Shown here: positions 10,016 through 17,639 of the stretch, piece by piece
Numbering within the stretch: position 1 is the stretch's first letter
How the letters are laid out: each line of letters begins with the position of its first letter
Source of the DNA: Flavobacterium sp.
GTDB lineage: Bacteria > Bacteroidota > Bacteroidia > Flavobacteriales > Flavobacteriaceae
Direction: 5' to 3'
Assembly (NCBI GenBank): GCA_030153045.1
Contig: JASLID010000010.1
Coordinates: 23,521-87,520, forward strand
Length of the DNA: 64,000 bases
The notes under the pieces: model-generated
What the model saw: only the letters and a program-made list of their open reading frames with translations
What the model was told of the DNA's origin: nothing
Databases searched by the model: none
Made by a program: the position numbers and the translations under genes

Positions 10016-10990
10016 ATGAAAAAACCCCTTTTAAAATCATGGTTTAAAAATTTAGGTCTTCTTTTATTTGGAGCCTTAGTTTTAACTTCATGTGAAAACG
10101 AAAAAACAGACAATACGGCTAGTCAGGAAAAATTAATGGACGGAAACGTAAATCTTTTAGACAAAGGAAGATACGGTTGCGAACCTTTTTCTGAAGAATA
10201 TTTAAAAAGCATTAAATTTTTAACTCCCGAGGAATACCAATCAAAAATTGGTCAACTACGTCCGGATTTAAATACAGCTCAATTAAGAAGCGTTATGGCA
10301 GTAGCCGCATTACCTGCTTCAAAAAACTTGCCTTTGCCTCCAGTAGGAGATCAAGGAAATGAAGGTTCATGTGTAGGATGGGGTGTGGGTTATGCTGCTC
10401 ACGGAATTACTCGTTACATCAATAACTCTATACACCAATACAATTGGTCAGGCGCTGTGAGAAGTGCGGCTTATGTTTACAATCAAATAAAATTAGGCAA
10501 TTGTGGCGCAGGATCATATCCAAATGACGCCATGAACTTGATTAAAAACCAAGGACAATGCAGCAATACCCAAATGCCATACGTATCTGGCGGATGTTAT
10601 ACTCAACCAACAACACAACAAAGAACTTGGGCAGCAGGCAGAAAAACCAACGGATGGTTTAACATTAGCACTACTAATGTAAATGACATTAAATATTATT
10701 TGAGTCAGAATTATCCTGTTGCTGCTTGTTTCGATGTGAATCAAAGTTTTTACGACATGAGACTTAACAATCATGTTTGGTCTAGCTTGTATGGCTCTCG
10801 TCAAGGCGGTCATTGTGTATGTATTGTAGGATATGATGATACTACACGTCAGTTTAAAGTTTTAAATTCTTGGGGTTCATCATGGGGACGTAGTGGTTAT
10901 TTTTATGTTACTTATGATAATATTGCAAGAGGTGCTTTCAATTGGTTAGGATGCATACTCCCAAATGCAGCTGCCAATACAGCACAATAG
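10016..10990 (+). CDS. Papain-family (C1A) cysteine protease, lipoprotein
   Basis: A 324-residue C1 peptidase expected to be anchored in the envelope. The signal peptide ends LLLFGALVLTSC, giving a lipobox Cys at about residue 26. The catalytic set is complete: oxyanion Gln113 and nucleophile Cys119 in GDQGNEGSCVGWGVGYAAHG, His266 in GGHCVCIVGYDD, and Asn284 in LNSWGSSWGRSGYFYV. A prosegment-like stretch (residues 27-100, EYLKSIKFLTPEEYQSKIGQ) may hold the enzyme inactive. The substrate is unknown. It is transcribed divergently from the HTH-like 9014-9862 gene, which could be its regulator (inference). A terminator follows at 11033-11062. Confidence 0.88.
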   Translation: MKKPLLKSWFKNLGLLLFGALVLTSCENEKTDNTASQEKLMDGNVNLLDKGRYGCEPFSEEYLKSIKFLTPEEYQSKIGQLRPDLNTAQLRSVMAVAALPASKNLPLPPVGDQGNEGSCVGWGVGYAAHGITRYINNSIHQYNWSGAVRSAAYVYNQIKLGNCGAGSYPNDAMNLIKNQGQCSNTQMPYVSGGCYTQPTTQQRTWAAGRKTNGWFNISTTNVNDIKYYLSQNYPVAACFDVNQSFYDMRLNNHVWSSLYGSRQGGHCVCIVGYDDTTRQFKVLNSWGSSWGRSGYFYVTYDNIARGAFNWLGCILPNAAANTAQ

Positions 10991-11032
10991 TTTTGTTATT
11001 TATAATTCGGTTAAGTTTAATAGTCAAAACTG

Positions 11033-11062
11033 AAAAAAGGTCTCGTAATGAGGCCTTTTTTA
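11033..11062 (+). terminator. Terminator after the papain-like gene
   Basis: Hairpin AAAAAGG-CTC gtaat GAG-CCTTTTTT followed by T-rich sequence. Confidence 0.75.
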
Positions 11063-11101
11063 TTTTACATCAAGTGTATCAAAAAATAATGTCACAATTC
11101 A

Positions 11102-11109
11102 TATATTTG
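11102..11109 (+). promoter_or_regulatory. -7 box (TATATTTG) of the LpxH-type gene
   Basis: Exact TAnnTTTG match 16 nt upstream of the ATG at 11126, implying a very short leader. Confidence 0.5.
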
Positions 11110-11125
11110 AGGCAAATAAGATCAA

Positions 11126-11878
11126 ATGACGCTTACTCCATCTAAAAAAATATATTTTGCCAGTGACCAACATTTAGGTGCTCCTACTCCTGAAGCCAGT
11201 TTTCCACGCGAGCAAAAATTTGTAGCTTGGTTAGATGAAGTTAAAGAAGATGCCGAAGCAATATTTTTGTTAGGCGATTTATTCGATTTTTGGTTCGAAT
11301 ATAAAACGGTTGTTCCTCGCGGTTTTGTACGTGTCTTAGGGAAACTAGCTGAAATTAGAGACAGTGGAATTCCAATTTACTTTTTTGTAGGAAACCATGA
11401 TTTGTGGATGGATGACTATTTCCAAAAAGAACTTAACATTCCTGTTTACCATACTACTAAAGAATTTTCCTTTAACGGAAAAGATTTTTTAATTGGTCAT
11501 GGCGATGGATTGGGACCGGGCGACAAAGGTTACAAACGCATGAAAAAAGTGTTTACCAACCCTTTTTCGAAATGGTTATTTAGATGGCTGCATCCTGACA
11601 TTGGCGTAAAACTAGCACAATACCTTTCGGTTAAAAATAAATTGATCTCCGGCGATGAAGATGTTCGCTTTTTAGGAGAAGAAAACGAATGGCTGGTCCA
11701 ATATGCCAAACGCAAACTCGAAACCAAATCGTATGATTATTTTGTTTTTGGGCATCGACATTTACCTATGGAAATTCAATTAAATGAAAACTCAAAATAC
11801 ATCAACCTAGGCGACTGGATTGGGTATTTTACTTACGGGGTTTTCGATGGCACTACTTTCGAACTTAAAAAATATTAA
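11126..11878 (+). CDS. lpxH: UDP-2,3-diacylglucosamine diphosphatase (LpxH-type)
   Basis: A 250-residue calcineurin-like metallophosphoesterase of the LpxH/LpxG group. LpxH hydrolyses UDP-2,3-diacylglucosamine to lipid X on the inner face of the inner membrane, a step of lipid A synthesis. The metal-binding motifs are in order: SDQHLGAP (the usual DxH, near residue 14), GDLFDFWFEY, VGNHDLWM, then IGHGDGLG and FGHRHLP. A motif typical of bacteroidete LpxH is visible in HPDIGVKLAQYLS. Length fits the family. It stands alone between the papain-like gene and the TPP riboswitch. The enzyme call rests on motifs; a related phosphoesterase of other specificity cannot be fully excluded. Confidence 0.85.
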   Translation: MTLTPSKKIYFASDQHLGAPTPEASFPREQKFVAWLDEVKEDAEAIFLLGDLFDFWFEYKTVVPRGFVRVLGKLAEIRDSGIPIYFFVGNHDLWMDDYFQKELNIPVYHTTKEFSFNGKDFLIGHGDGLGPGDKGYKRMKKVFTNPFSKWLFRWLHPDIGVKLAQYLSVKNKLISGDEDVRFLGEENEWLVQYAKRKLETKSYDYFVFGHRHLPMEIQLNENSKYINLGDWIGYFTYGVFDGTTFELKKY

Positions 11879-11905
11879 TTTCTTTTCATTTCATATAATT
11901 TAGAC

Positions 11906-11913
11906 TAATTTTG
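11906..11913 (+). promoter_or_regulatory. -7 box (TAATTTTG) of the riboswitch-receptor transcript
   Basis: Exact TAnnTTTG match immediately upstream of the TPP riboswitch, so the RNA would begin at the riboswitch. Confidence 0.6.
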
Positions 11914-11915
11914 TC

Positions 11916-11997
11916 CCGTCTCAAAGGGGTGCTCTAAATAACGAGCTGAGATTATACCCAACGAACCTGAACAGGTAATGCTGTTAAGGGAAAACGA
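11916..11997 (+). ncRNA. TPP riboswitch (THI element)
   Basis: The canonical thi-box is readable: AGGGGTGCT in the 5' arm, CTGAGA, then ACCC and GAACCTGAACAGGTAATGC, closed by AAGGGAA. It starts right after the -7 box at 11906-11913 and ends about 90 nt before the receptor ATG. By analogy with other TPP riboswitches, bound thiamine diphosphate should lower expression of the receptor. Whether it acts on translation or termination I cannot tell; no strong terminator is obvious before the start codon. Confidence 0.93.
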
Positions 11998-12087
11998 TGA
12001 ACATAGTTTACCTATTCATTTGTCGTGAAACAATCAGTTATTAATTTTAAAAGAATAATTGCCCCTTTTATTTGTAAGCTTTTACGA

Positions 12088-14229
12088 ATGAAAAATTCAA
12101 TTTTTACAAAAAACAAAATGTGGCTTACCGCCTATTGTTTGCTACCTATTGCGTCATTTTCGCAAGAAGTAAAAGATTCAACAAAGACCAATCGTCTTGA
12201 AGAAGTAATGGTTCAAGCCACTAGAGCTAACGAAAAAACGCCGGTTACTTTTTCAAACTTCAACAAAAAAGAAATTGCAAAGCGAAATTTAGGTCAGGAC
12301 ATTCCTGTCTTAATGAGTTATTTGCCATCTGTGGTTACTACTTCTGACGCTGGAAATGGCGTAGGTTATACTGGTATCCGTGTTCGTGGTAGCGATGCTA
12401 CTAGAGTAAACGTAACCATCAACGGAATTCCATACAATGATTCTGAAAGTCATGGAACATATTGGGTAAACATGCCTGATTTTGCTTCTTCAGTAGAAAG
12501 TATTCAGCTACAGAGAGGAGTTGGAACTTCTACCAATGGTGCTGGTGCTTTTGGAGCCAGTTTAAATTTGCTAACTGAAAACACCGCAGAGAAAGCTGGT
12601 GGGGAAATCTCAAATTCTTATGGCTCTTTTAACACCCATAAGCATACGGTTAAATTTAATACCGGAATAATGAACGATCATTTTGAAATTTCGGGAAGGT
12701 TATCTAAAATAAAATCCGACGGTTATGTTGATAGAGCAAAATCTAATCTAAACTCATATTTTTTGCAAGGGACATATATGGGTAAAACCACACAAATCAA
12801 AGCCTTGGTTTTTGGTGGAAAAGAAATTACTTATCAATCTTGGTATGGTGTAGATAAGGCTACATTAGAAAGCGACAGAACATTCAACGCTGCTGGAATG
12901 TACACCGATGCCGATGGCAATGTTCAATTTTATGACAATCAGGTAGACAATTACAATCAAGATCATTATCAATTGCATTGGAATGAGAAAATTTCAGAAA
13001 AATTCAATACCAATTTGGCTTTTCATTACACAAAAGGGAAAGGATATTACGAAGAATTTCAAGAAAATGCAATGTTCGCAGATTATGGCTTAAATGATGT
13101 TGTTATTGATTTAACAACCATTTCTCAAAGTAATTTAGTTACTAGGAAATGGCTAAACAATGATTTTTACGGACTTACTTTTTCCGGAAATTATAAAACC
13201 GAAAAATTAGATGTAATCCTTGGCGGAGGCGCTAACAAATATGAAGGACTACATTATGGACAAGTTATTTGGGCACAATACGCATCAAATTCAACCAATA
13301 CTTCTCGTTATTATGATGATTATGGTATTAAAACAGATGCTAATATTTTTGCAAAAGCCAATTATCAAATTACCGAAAAATTGAATATTTATGGTGATTT
13401 GCAATTGAGAAATGTAAATTATAAGGCTAACGGAGTGCAAGCAGATTTTGTAAACGAATCTTTTAACTTTTTTAATCCAAAGGCTGGTGTAACCTATAAT
13501 CTGAATCAAAATTCTAATCTTTACTTGTCATACGCTCGTGCTAATCGTGAACCCAATAGAACCGATTACGAAAATGGGAATCCTAGACCTGAAAAATTAG
13601 ACGATTACGAATTAGGATGGCGTTTAGCAACAGCTAAAACCCAACTAAACATCAACGGATATTATATGTTTTACAAAGACCAACTTGTTTTAACTGGCGC
13701 TCTAGATGAAGTAGGAAGTCCAATTAGAAAAAACAGTGGAAATAGCTATCGATTGGGAGTTGAATTGAACGCTAAATTCCAATTGACAGAAAAATGGAGC
13801 GTTGCACCAAATGTTTCAATAAGTGAAAACAAAAACATCGATTATGTAAATGACAATGGCGGAACTCTTGAAAATTTAGGAAAAACGACCATTGCCTTTT
13901 CTCCAAAAATAGTAGCTGGAAACATGTTGTCATTCTCTCCATTAAAACCTCTACAAATTACATTATTGTCGAAATTTGTTGACAAGCAATTCCTATCGAA
14001 TATTGAAGATCCAAACGCAACTTTGAAAGATTATTTTGTACAAGATTTACTAATTAATTATGAGTTTAATCCAACTAGAATTTTCAAATCAATAAATATA
14101 AATCTATTGGCGAACAATCTTTTCAACGTAAAATATATAACAAATGCTGCAGATTATGGTGGCGGATACGTGTACTATTATCCACAAGCTGGCGCCAACA
14201 TTCTAGCAGGTTTAACATTGAAATTTTAA
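12088..14229 (+). CDS. TonB-dependent outer-membrane receptor, probably for thiamine or a precursor
   Basis: A 713-residue TonB-dependent receptor from ATG 12088; an in-frame GTG at 12025 would precede a poor signal peptide. The signal sequence (MWLTAYCLLPIASFSQ) is followed by the plug domain: EEVMVQATRANEKTPVTFSNFNKKEIAK, GYTGIRVRGSDATRVNVTINGIPYN, and LQRGVGTSTNGAGAFGASLNL. A C-terminal 22-strand-type barrel ends in LAGLTLKF with the expected terminal Phe. The TPP riboswitch just upstream points to a thiamine-related ligand, as for the predicted OMP-thi receptors of Bacteroidetes. No PnuT-type inner-membrane transporter follows here. Confidence 0.9.
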   Translation: MKNSIFTKNKMWLTAYCLLPIASFSQEVKDSTKTNRLEEVMVQATRANEKTPVTFSNFNKKEIAKRNLGQDIPVLMSYLPSVVTTSDAGNGVGYTGIRVRGSDATRVNVTINGIPYNDSESHGTYWVNMPDFASSVESIQLQRGVGTSTNGAGAFGASLNLLTENTAEKAGGEISNSYGSFNTHKHTVKFNTGIMNDHFEISGRLSKIKSDGYVDRAKSNLNSYFLQGTYMGKTTQIKALVFGGKEITYQSWYGVDKATLESDRTFNAAGMYTDADGNVQFYDNQVDNYNQDHYQLHWNEKISEKFNTNLAFHYTKGKGYYEEFQENAMFADYGLNDVVIDLTTISQSNLVTRKWLNNDFYGLTFSGNYKTEKLDVILGGGANKYEGLHYGQVIWAQYASNSTNTSRYYDDYGIKTDANIFAKANYQITEKLNIYGDLQLRNVNYKANGVQADFVNESFNFFNPKAGVTYNLNQNSNLYLSYARANREPNRTDYENGNPRPEKLDDYELGWRLATAKTQLNINGYYMFYKDQLVLTGALDEVGSPIRKNSGNSYRLGVELNAKFQLTEKWSVAPNVSISENKNIDYVNDNGGTLENLGKTTIAFSPKIVAGNMLSFSPLKPLQITLLSKFVDKQFLSNIEDPNATLKDYFVQDLLINYEFNPTRIFKSININLLANNLFNVKYITNAADYGGGYVYYYPQAGANILAGLTLKF

Positions 14230-14230
14230 A

Positions 14231-14260
14231 GAAAAGGGAGTCAAATTGACTCCCTTTTTA
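14231..14260. terminator. Bidirectional terminator after the receptor gene
   Basis: Hairpin AAAAGGGAGTCAA / TTGACTCCCTTTT between the convergent receptor and Rieske-like genes. Confidence 0.8.
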
Positions 14261-14677
14261 ATTATAAACTCTTATTACGCTGCCATTAGCTTCAACCCGA
14301 TATGCTTTTAAAGGATACTTTTGACCTCCTTCTCCTGTGTACAAACTGTATTCGTAATTTTCACAAGAACACTTGGCATTAATTCCATTTAACGACATCA
14401 ATGAACAATCATTAGGATAGTGATTTGGACAACTTGCTTCGTAGGCTCTATAATCGTTTGTACCTACTTTCATGACTATAATTCCTCTTATTCCCACACC
14501 GGCATCGGTAATTAAGACAGGATTACTAGGAAACTGAAGGCCGTTGTAAGAAGGCAAACTAGTATTGATCTCTTTAGTAAAAGAAACGTTTTGTAAATAG
14601 GGATTTCCGCTTGAGTCTTTATCCTTATCACAAGACAAAATAAAAAGAGATATGATTATTAAAAAAAAGTTTTTCAT
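14258..14677 (-). CDS. Rieske-like lipoprotein with altered cluster ligands (139 aa)
   Basis: Small secreted lipoprotein: MKNFFLIIISLFILSC gives a lipobox Cys at residue 16. The C-terminal half has the layout of a Rieske [2Fe-2S] domain: YRAYEASCPNHYPNDCSLM, then CSCENYEYSLYTGEGGQKYPLKAYRV. A normal Rieske site is CxH...CxxH. Here the first motif reads CPNH and the second reads CSCENY, so the second His is absent. The protein may therefore bind a cluster in another way, bind a metal, or just keep the fold. Function is unknown. It is convergent with the receptor gene; a link with thiamine uptake is not shown. Confidence 0.75.
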   Translation of the reverse strand: MKNFFLIIISLFILSCDKDKDSSGNPYLQNVSFTKEINTSLPSYNGLQFPSNPVLITDAGVGIRGIIVMKVGTNDYRAYEASCPNHYPNDCSLMSLNGINAKCSCENYEYSLYTGEGGQKYPLKAYRVEANGSVIRVYN

Positions 14678-14777
14678 CTTAAAAAAACAAATTAGTTTTG
14701 TTTGAACAAATTTAATTTAATTAACTTTGTAAACGTACGTTAGTCGTATAAAATTATAATTTGAAATAAAAAATCAG

Positions 14778-14785
14778 TATCTTTG
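14778..14785 (+). promoter_or_regulatory. -7 box (TATCTTTG) of greA
   Basis: Exact TAnnTTTG match. The predicted transcript would start about at 14790-14793, directly before the hairpin at 14795-14818. Confidence 0.55.
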
Positions 14786-14794
14786 TATAAAGAA

Positions 14795-14818
14795 ATCCCG
14801 TCGCGATGGGATTTTTTC
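14795..14818 (+). terminator. Hairpin plus T-run at the 5' end of the greA leader
   Basis: AATCCC gtcgcgat GGGATT followed by TTTTC has terminator form, yet no plus-strand gene ends here. It lies between the greA -7 box and the greA ATG at 14842, so it would sit at the extreme 5' end of the greA mRNA. Confidence 0.5.
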
Positions 14819-14841
14819 TATTTATATAAATCAATGACGTT

Positions 14842-15318
14842 ATGAGTACAGTATCTTATTACACCGCCGCAGGATTAAAAAAACTAAAAGAAGAATTAGA
14901 CCAGCTTAAAAATATAGAACGCCCTAAAGCATCGCAAGATATTGCTGAAGCAAGAGACAAAGGAGATTTGTCTGAAAATGCTGAATACGATGCAGCTAAA
15001 GAAGCTCAAGGCTTATTAGAACTTAAAATTTCTAAATTAGAAGAAGTATATTCAAATGCTCGTTTAATTGATGAATCACAACTTGATGTGTCTAAAGTAT
15101 TGGTTTTGTCACATGTGAAAATTAAAAACCAAACCAATGGCATGGAATTGTCGTATCATTTAGTTGCCGAAAGTGAAGCCGATTTAAAATCGGGTAAAAT
15201 ATCAGTAACTTCTCCAATAGGAAAAGGTTTACTTGGAAAATCAGTAGGTGAAATTGCCGAAATTCAAGTGCCAAACGGAGCTTTAAAATTCGAAATTCTA
15301 GAAATTACCAGAGATTAA
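14842..15318 (+). CDS. greA: Transcription elongation factor GreA
   Basis: A 158-residue Gre factor that enters the RNA polymerase secondary channel and stimulates cleavage of backtracked transcripts. The N-terminal coiled coil (residues 1-75) contains GLKKLKEELDQLKNIERPKAS and the acidic tip DKGDLSENAEYDAAKEAQ, whose D and E residues coordinate the catalytic Mg. The C-terminal FKBP-like domain includes SPIGKGLLGKSVGEIAEIQVPNG. Length is normal. The HIT gene follows 33 nt downstream on the same strand and is probably co-transcribed, ending at the hairpin at 15762-15793. The leader carries an unusual terminator-like hairpin. Confidence 0.95.
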   Translation: MSTVSYYTAAGLKKLKEELDQLKNIERPKASQDIAEARDKGDLSENAEYDAAKEAQGLLELKISKLEEVYSNARLIDESQLDVSKVLVLSHVKIKNQTNGMELSYHLVAESEADLKSGKISVTSPIGKGLLGKSVGEIAEIQVPNGALKFEILEITRD

Positions 15319-15351
15319 TCTCAAACTTAGAACAATCTAACTATAAAAAAA

Positions 15352-15741
15352 ATGGCTTCTATATTCACTAAAATAGTCAACGGAGAAATTCCTTGTTACA
15401 AAATTGCCGAAGATGAAAATTTTTTGGCATTTCTTGATGTGAATCCTAATGCTAAAGGACATACTTTATGCATTCCAAAACAGGAAATAGATAAACTTTT
15501 TGATCTTGAAGATGATTTGTATTTAGGCTTGATGGCTTTTGCTAAGAAAGTAGCTATCGCTTTAGAAAAAACAGTTTCCTGTAAAAGAATAGGCATGACC
15601 GTTATTGGCCTTGAAGTGCCACATACACATGTACACTTGATTCCGTTAAACGAAATGAATGAAATGCGTTTCCAAAATAAAGTTAGTTTAACGCCAACAG
15701 AATTTGAAGATTTAGCAAAACAAATTCAAAGTAATTTGTAA
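15352..15741 (+). CDS. HIT family protein (histidine triad nucleotide-binding)
   Basis: A 129-residue HIT-domain protein. It begins ASIFTKIVNGEIPCYKIAEDENFLAFLDVNP, which is the classic HINT start. It has the histidine triad HTHVHLIPL near residue 93, where the middle His is the nucleophile. Such proteins hydrolyse nucleoside phosphoramidates or AMP-linked substrates; the cellular substrate is not known. The usual C-terminal Trp region is replaced by a short helix (LTPTEFEDLAKQIQSNL), as in other flavobacterial members. It sits 33 nt behind greA, likely in one operon. Confidence 0.9.
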   Translation: MASIFTKIVNGEIPCYKIAEDENFLAFLDVNPNAKGHTLCIPKQEIDKLFDLEDDLYLGLMAFAKKVAIALEKTVSCKRIGMTVIGLEVPHTHVHLIPLNEMNEMRFQNKVSLTPTEFEDLAKQIQSNL

Positions 15742-15761
15742 TCCTTTTTTAAAAAAATACA

Positions 15762-15793
15762 GAAAACCTCTCAGTAATGGGAGGTTTTTTTTA
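15762..15793 (+). terminator. Terminator after the HIT gene
   Basis: Hairpin AAAACCTC tcagtaatg GGAGGTTTTTTTT with a long T-run. Confidence 0.8.
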
Positions 15794-15834
15794 TTCACAC
15801 TCAACACCCAAAATTAACTTTTATCTACAACTTC

Positions 15835-15859
15835 GTAAAACGATATTCAGTAATTTTAC
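15835..15859. promoter_or_regulatory. Inverted repeat upstream of umuC, possible operator
   Basis: GTAAAA and TTTTAC are spaced by 13 nt and end 3 nt before the umuC ATG. The right part also contains TAATTTTA, one base off the -7 consensus. Binding of a LexA-type repressor here is a guess based on the gene downstream; the arms are AT-rich and could be chance. Confidence 0.25.
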
Positions 15860-15862
15860 AAC

Positions 15863-17137
15863 ATGTATGCTTTAGTTGATTGCAATAACTTTTACGCCTC
15901 CTGCGAACGTGTTTTCCAACCGGAATTTAACGGGAAGCCCGTTGTAATATTATCCAATAATGATGGCTGTGTGATTTCCAGAAGCAATGAAGCCAAAGCA
16001 GTTGGCATTCCTATGGGCGCTCCAGAATTTCAATTCAGAGCACTTCTGAAAGAGAAAAACGTAAAAGTTTTTTCGTCAAATTATCCGCTTTATGGTGATT
16101 TGAGTGAGCGTGTGATGAAAATTTTAGAACTGTTTACACCCAATGTTGAAATTTACAGTATCGATGAAGCTTTTCTTAATTTTGATGGTTTGAATATTTC
16201 CGATTATCACGATTATGGTCTTCAAATAAAAAATCGCGTCCATAAATGGGTCGGTATTCCCACTTGCATTGGCTTTGCTCCTACTAAAGCCTTATCGAAA
16301 GTGGCTAACAAAATCGCCAAGAAATTTCAAGATAGAACCCAAGGTGTTTATATCATTGACAATGAAGAAAGCCGAATTAAAGCACTAAAATGGACTAAAA
16401 TTGAAGATGTTTGGGGCATTGGCTACCGTATGAATAAAAAAATGAAACTCCGAAACATCAAAACAGCACATGATTTTATTGCACCGGAACACGAAAACTG
16501 GATTAAAAAAGAAATGGGCGTTACTGGACTTCGTTTAAAATATGAATTGGAAGGAAAATCAGTTTTAGATTTAGAACCCATTCACGAACAAAAAAAGACC
16601 ATAGCCATAACCCGAAGTTTTCCAAAACAAATTTCAGATTTCGATTTATTAAAGGAACGTGTTTCGACTTTTGCAACCGTTTGCGCCGAGAAACTAAGAG
16701 CACAAAAATCCTGTTGCCATACTATTATTGTAATGTTAGCCATTGACAGGCATACTGTCCAGTCGCAAAAATATTATTTCAACATGGCCATTACTTTACC
16801 TTTTGCTACTAACTCGAGCTTGACTATTTCCAACACTGCTATCGAGATTTTAAAAAAATTATGCTTTGGGAATGAAAACATAAAATTCAAAAAAGCAGGT
16901 GTCATTGTTACTGAACTCATCCCTGAAGACAACAAGCAATTTCATTTGTTTGAAGACGAAAATCCGAAACATATTCATTTAATGAAAACTATCGATTCGC
17001 TCAATAAAAAATTAGGCGACAAGAAAATAAAATTAGGCAGTCAGAACCTAAACCTGACTTGGGACATGAATCAGAATTATTTATCTCCAAAATACACGAC
17101 CAATTTCAAACAAATTCTTGAAATAAAATGTCAATAG
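15863..17137 (+). CDS. umuC: Y-family DNA polymerase V catalytic subunit UmuC
   Basis: A 424-residue error-prone translesion polymerase. The palm motif is present at the start (MYALVDCNNFYASCERVFQP), followed by VILSNNDGCVISRSNEAKAVGIPMGAP. The catalytic SIDEAFL motif is near residue 100 (EIYSIDEAFLNFDG). The helix-hairpin-helix/thumb region follows (IGFAPTKALSKVANKIAKK). The C-terminal little finger ends with a clamp-binding-like tail. umuD overlaps its end by 10 nt, so the two are translationally linked, but the order umuC-umuD is the reverse of the E. coli operon. No UmuD-independent regulator is visible nearby. Confidence 0.95.
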   Translation: MYALVDCNNFYASCERVFQPEFNGKPVVILSNNDGCVISRSNEAKAVGIPMGAPEFQFRALLKEKNVKVFSSNYPLYGDLSERVMKILELFTPNVEIYSIDEAFLNFDGLNISDYHDYGLQIKNRVHKWVGIPTCIGFAPTKALSKVANKIAKKFQDRTQGVYIIDNEESRIKALKWTKIEDVWGIGYRMNKKMKLRNIKTAHDFIAPEHENWIKKEMGVTGLRLKYELEGKSVLDLEPIHEQKKTIAITRSFPKQISDFDLLKERVSTFATVCAEKLRAQKSCCHTIIVMLAIDRHTVQSQKYYFNMAITLPFATNSSLTISNTAIEILKKLCFGNENIKFKKAGVIVTELIPEDNKQFHLFEDENPKHIHLMKTIDSLNKKLGDKKIKLGSQNLNLTWDMNQNYLSPKYTTNFKQILEIKCQ

Positions 17138-17568
17138 ATCAAAACAAAAAGCTCTCCTTTTTTCTTCCTGAATTTGAAAGTAAATTCAAGATTCCTTTTG
17201 TAACAGAAGGTGTTTCGGCAGGATTCCCATCGCCTGCAGGTGATTTTATGGAAACCAGCATTGATTTAAACAAAGAATTAAGTGAAAATCCGTTAGCTAC
17301 ATTTTATATTAAAGTCAAAGGCAATTCGATGATTGATGCCGGCATAAACGACAAAGATGTTCTTGTAGTAGATCGAAGTTTAGAACCTCAAAACAACAAA
17401 ATAGCCATTTGCTTTATAGATGGCGAGTTTACTGTAAAGCGCATCAGAGTAGAAAAAGACTATTTACTTCTAATGCCCGAGAATTCTAATTACACTCCTA
17501 TAAAAGTCACGGAAGAAAACCAATTAATCATTTGGGGTATCGTGACTTATGTGATAAAAGCGGTTTAA
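17128..17568 (+). CDS. umuD: UmuD-like self-cleaving S24 peptidase subunit of polymerase V
   Basis: A 146-residue S24/LexA-fold protein. After RecA-stimulated self-cleavage it would join UmuC as active polymerase V. The cleavage region is visible as EGVSAGFPSPAGDF (about residues 27-40), with Ala-Gly as the likely scissile bond. The catalytic Ser lies in KGNSMIDAGI and the Lys in GEFTVKRI. There is no N-terminal DNA-binding domain, which separates it from LexA. Its ATG overlaps the umuC stop by 10 nt. A strong GC-rich terminator follows at 17593-17618. Confidence 0.93.
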   Translation: MSIDQNKKLSFFLPEFESKFKIPFVTEGVSAGFPSPAGDFMETSIDLNKELSENPLATFYIKVKGNSMIDAGINDKDVLVVDRSLEPQNNKIAICFIDGEFTVKRIRVEKDYLLLMPENSNYTPIKVTEENQLIIWGIVTYVIKAV

Positions 17569-17592
17569 AATTATCCAAGCTTTTTTAATAAA

Positions 17593-17618
17593 AAAGCGCG
17601 GGAAAATGCCCGCGCTTT
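17593..17618. terminator. Bidirectional terminator between umuD and the protease gene
   Basis: AAAGCGCGGG aaaatg CCCGCGCTTT, a very stable stem between convergent genes. Confidence 0.88.
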
Positions 17619-17639
17619 AAAAATATAATTTGTTTATTG

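Noticed and set aside
10942..11145. Open frame overlapping the end of the papain-like gene
   Set aside because: It runs out of phase through the protease end and a terminator; no protein features.
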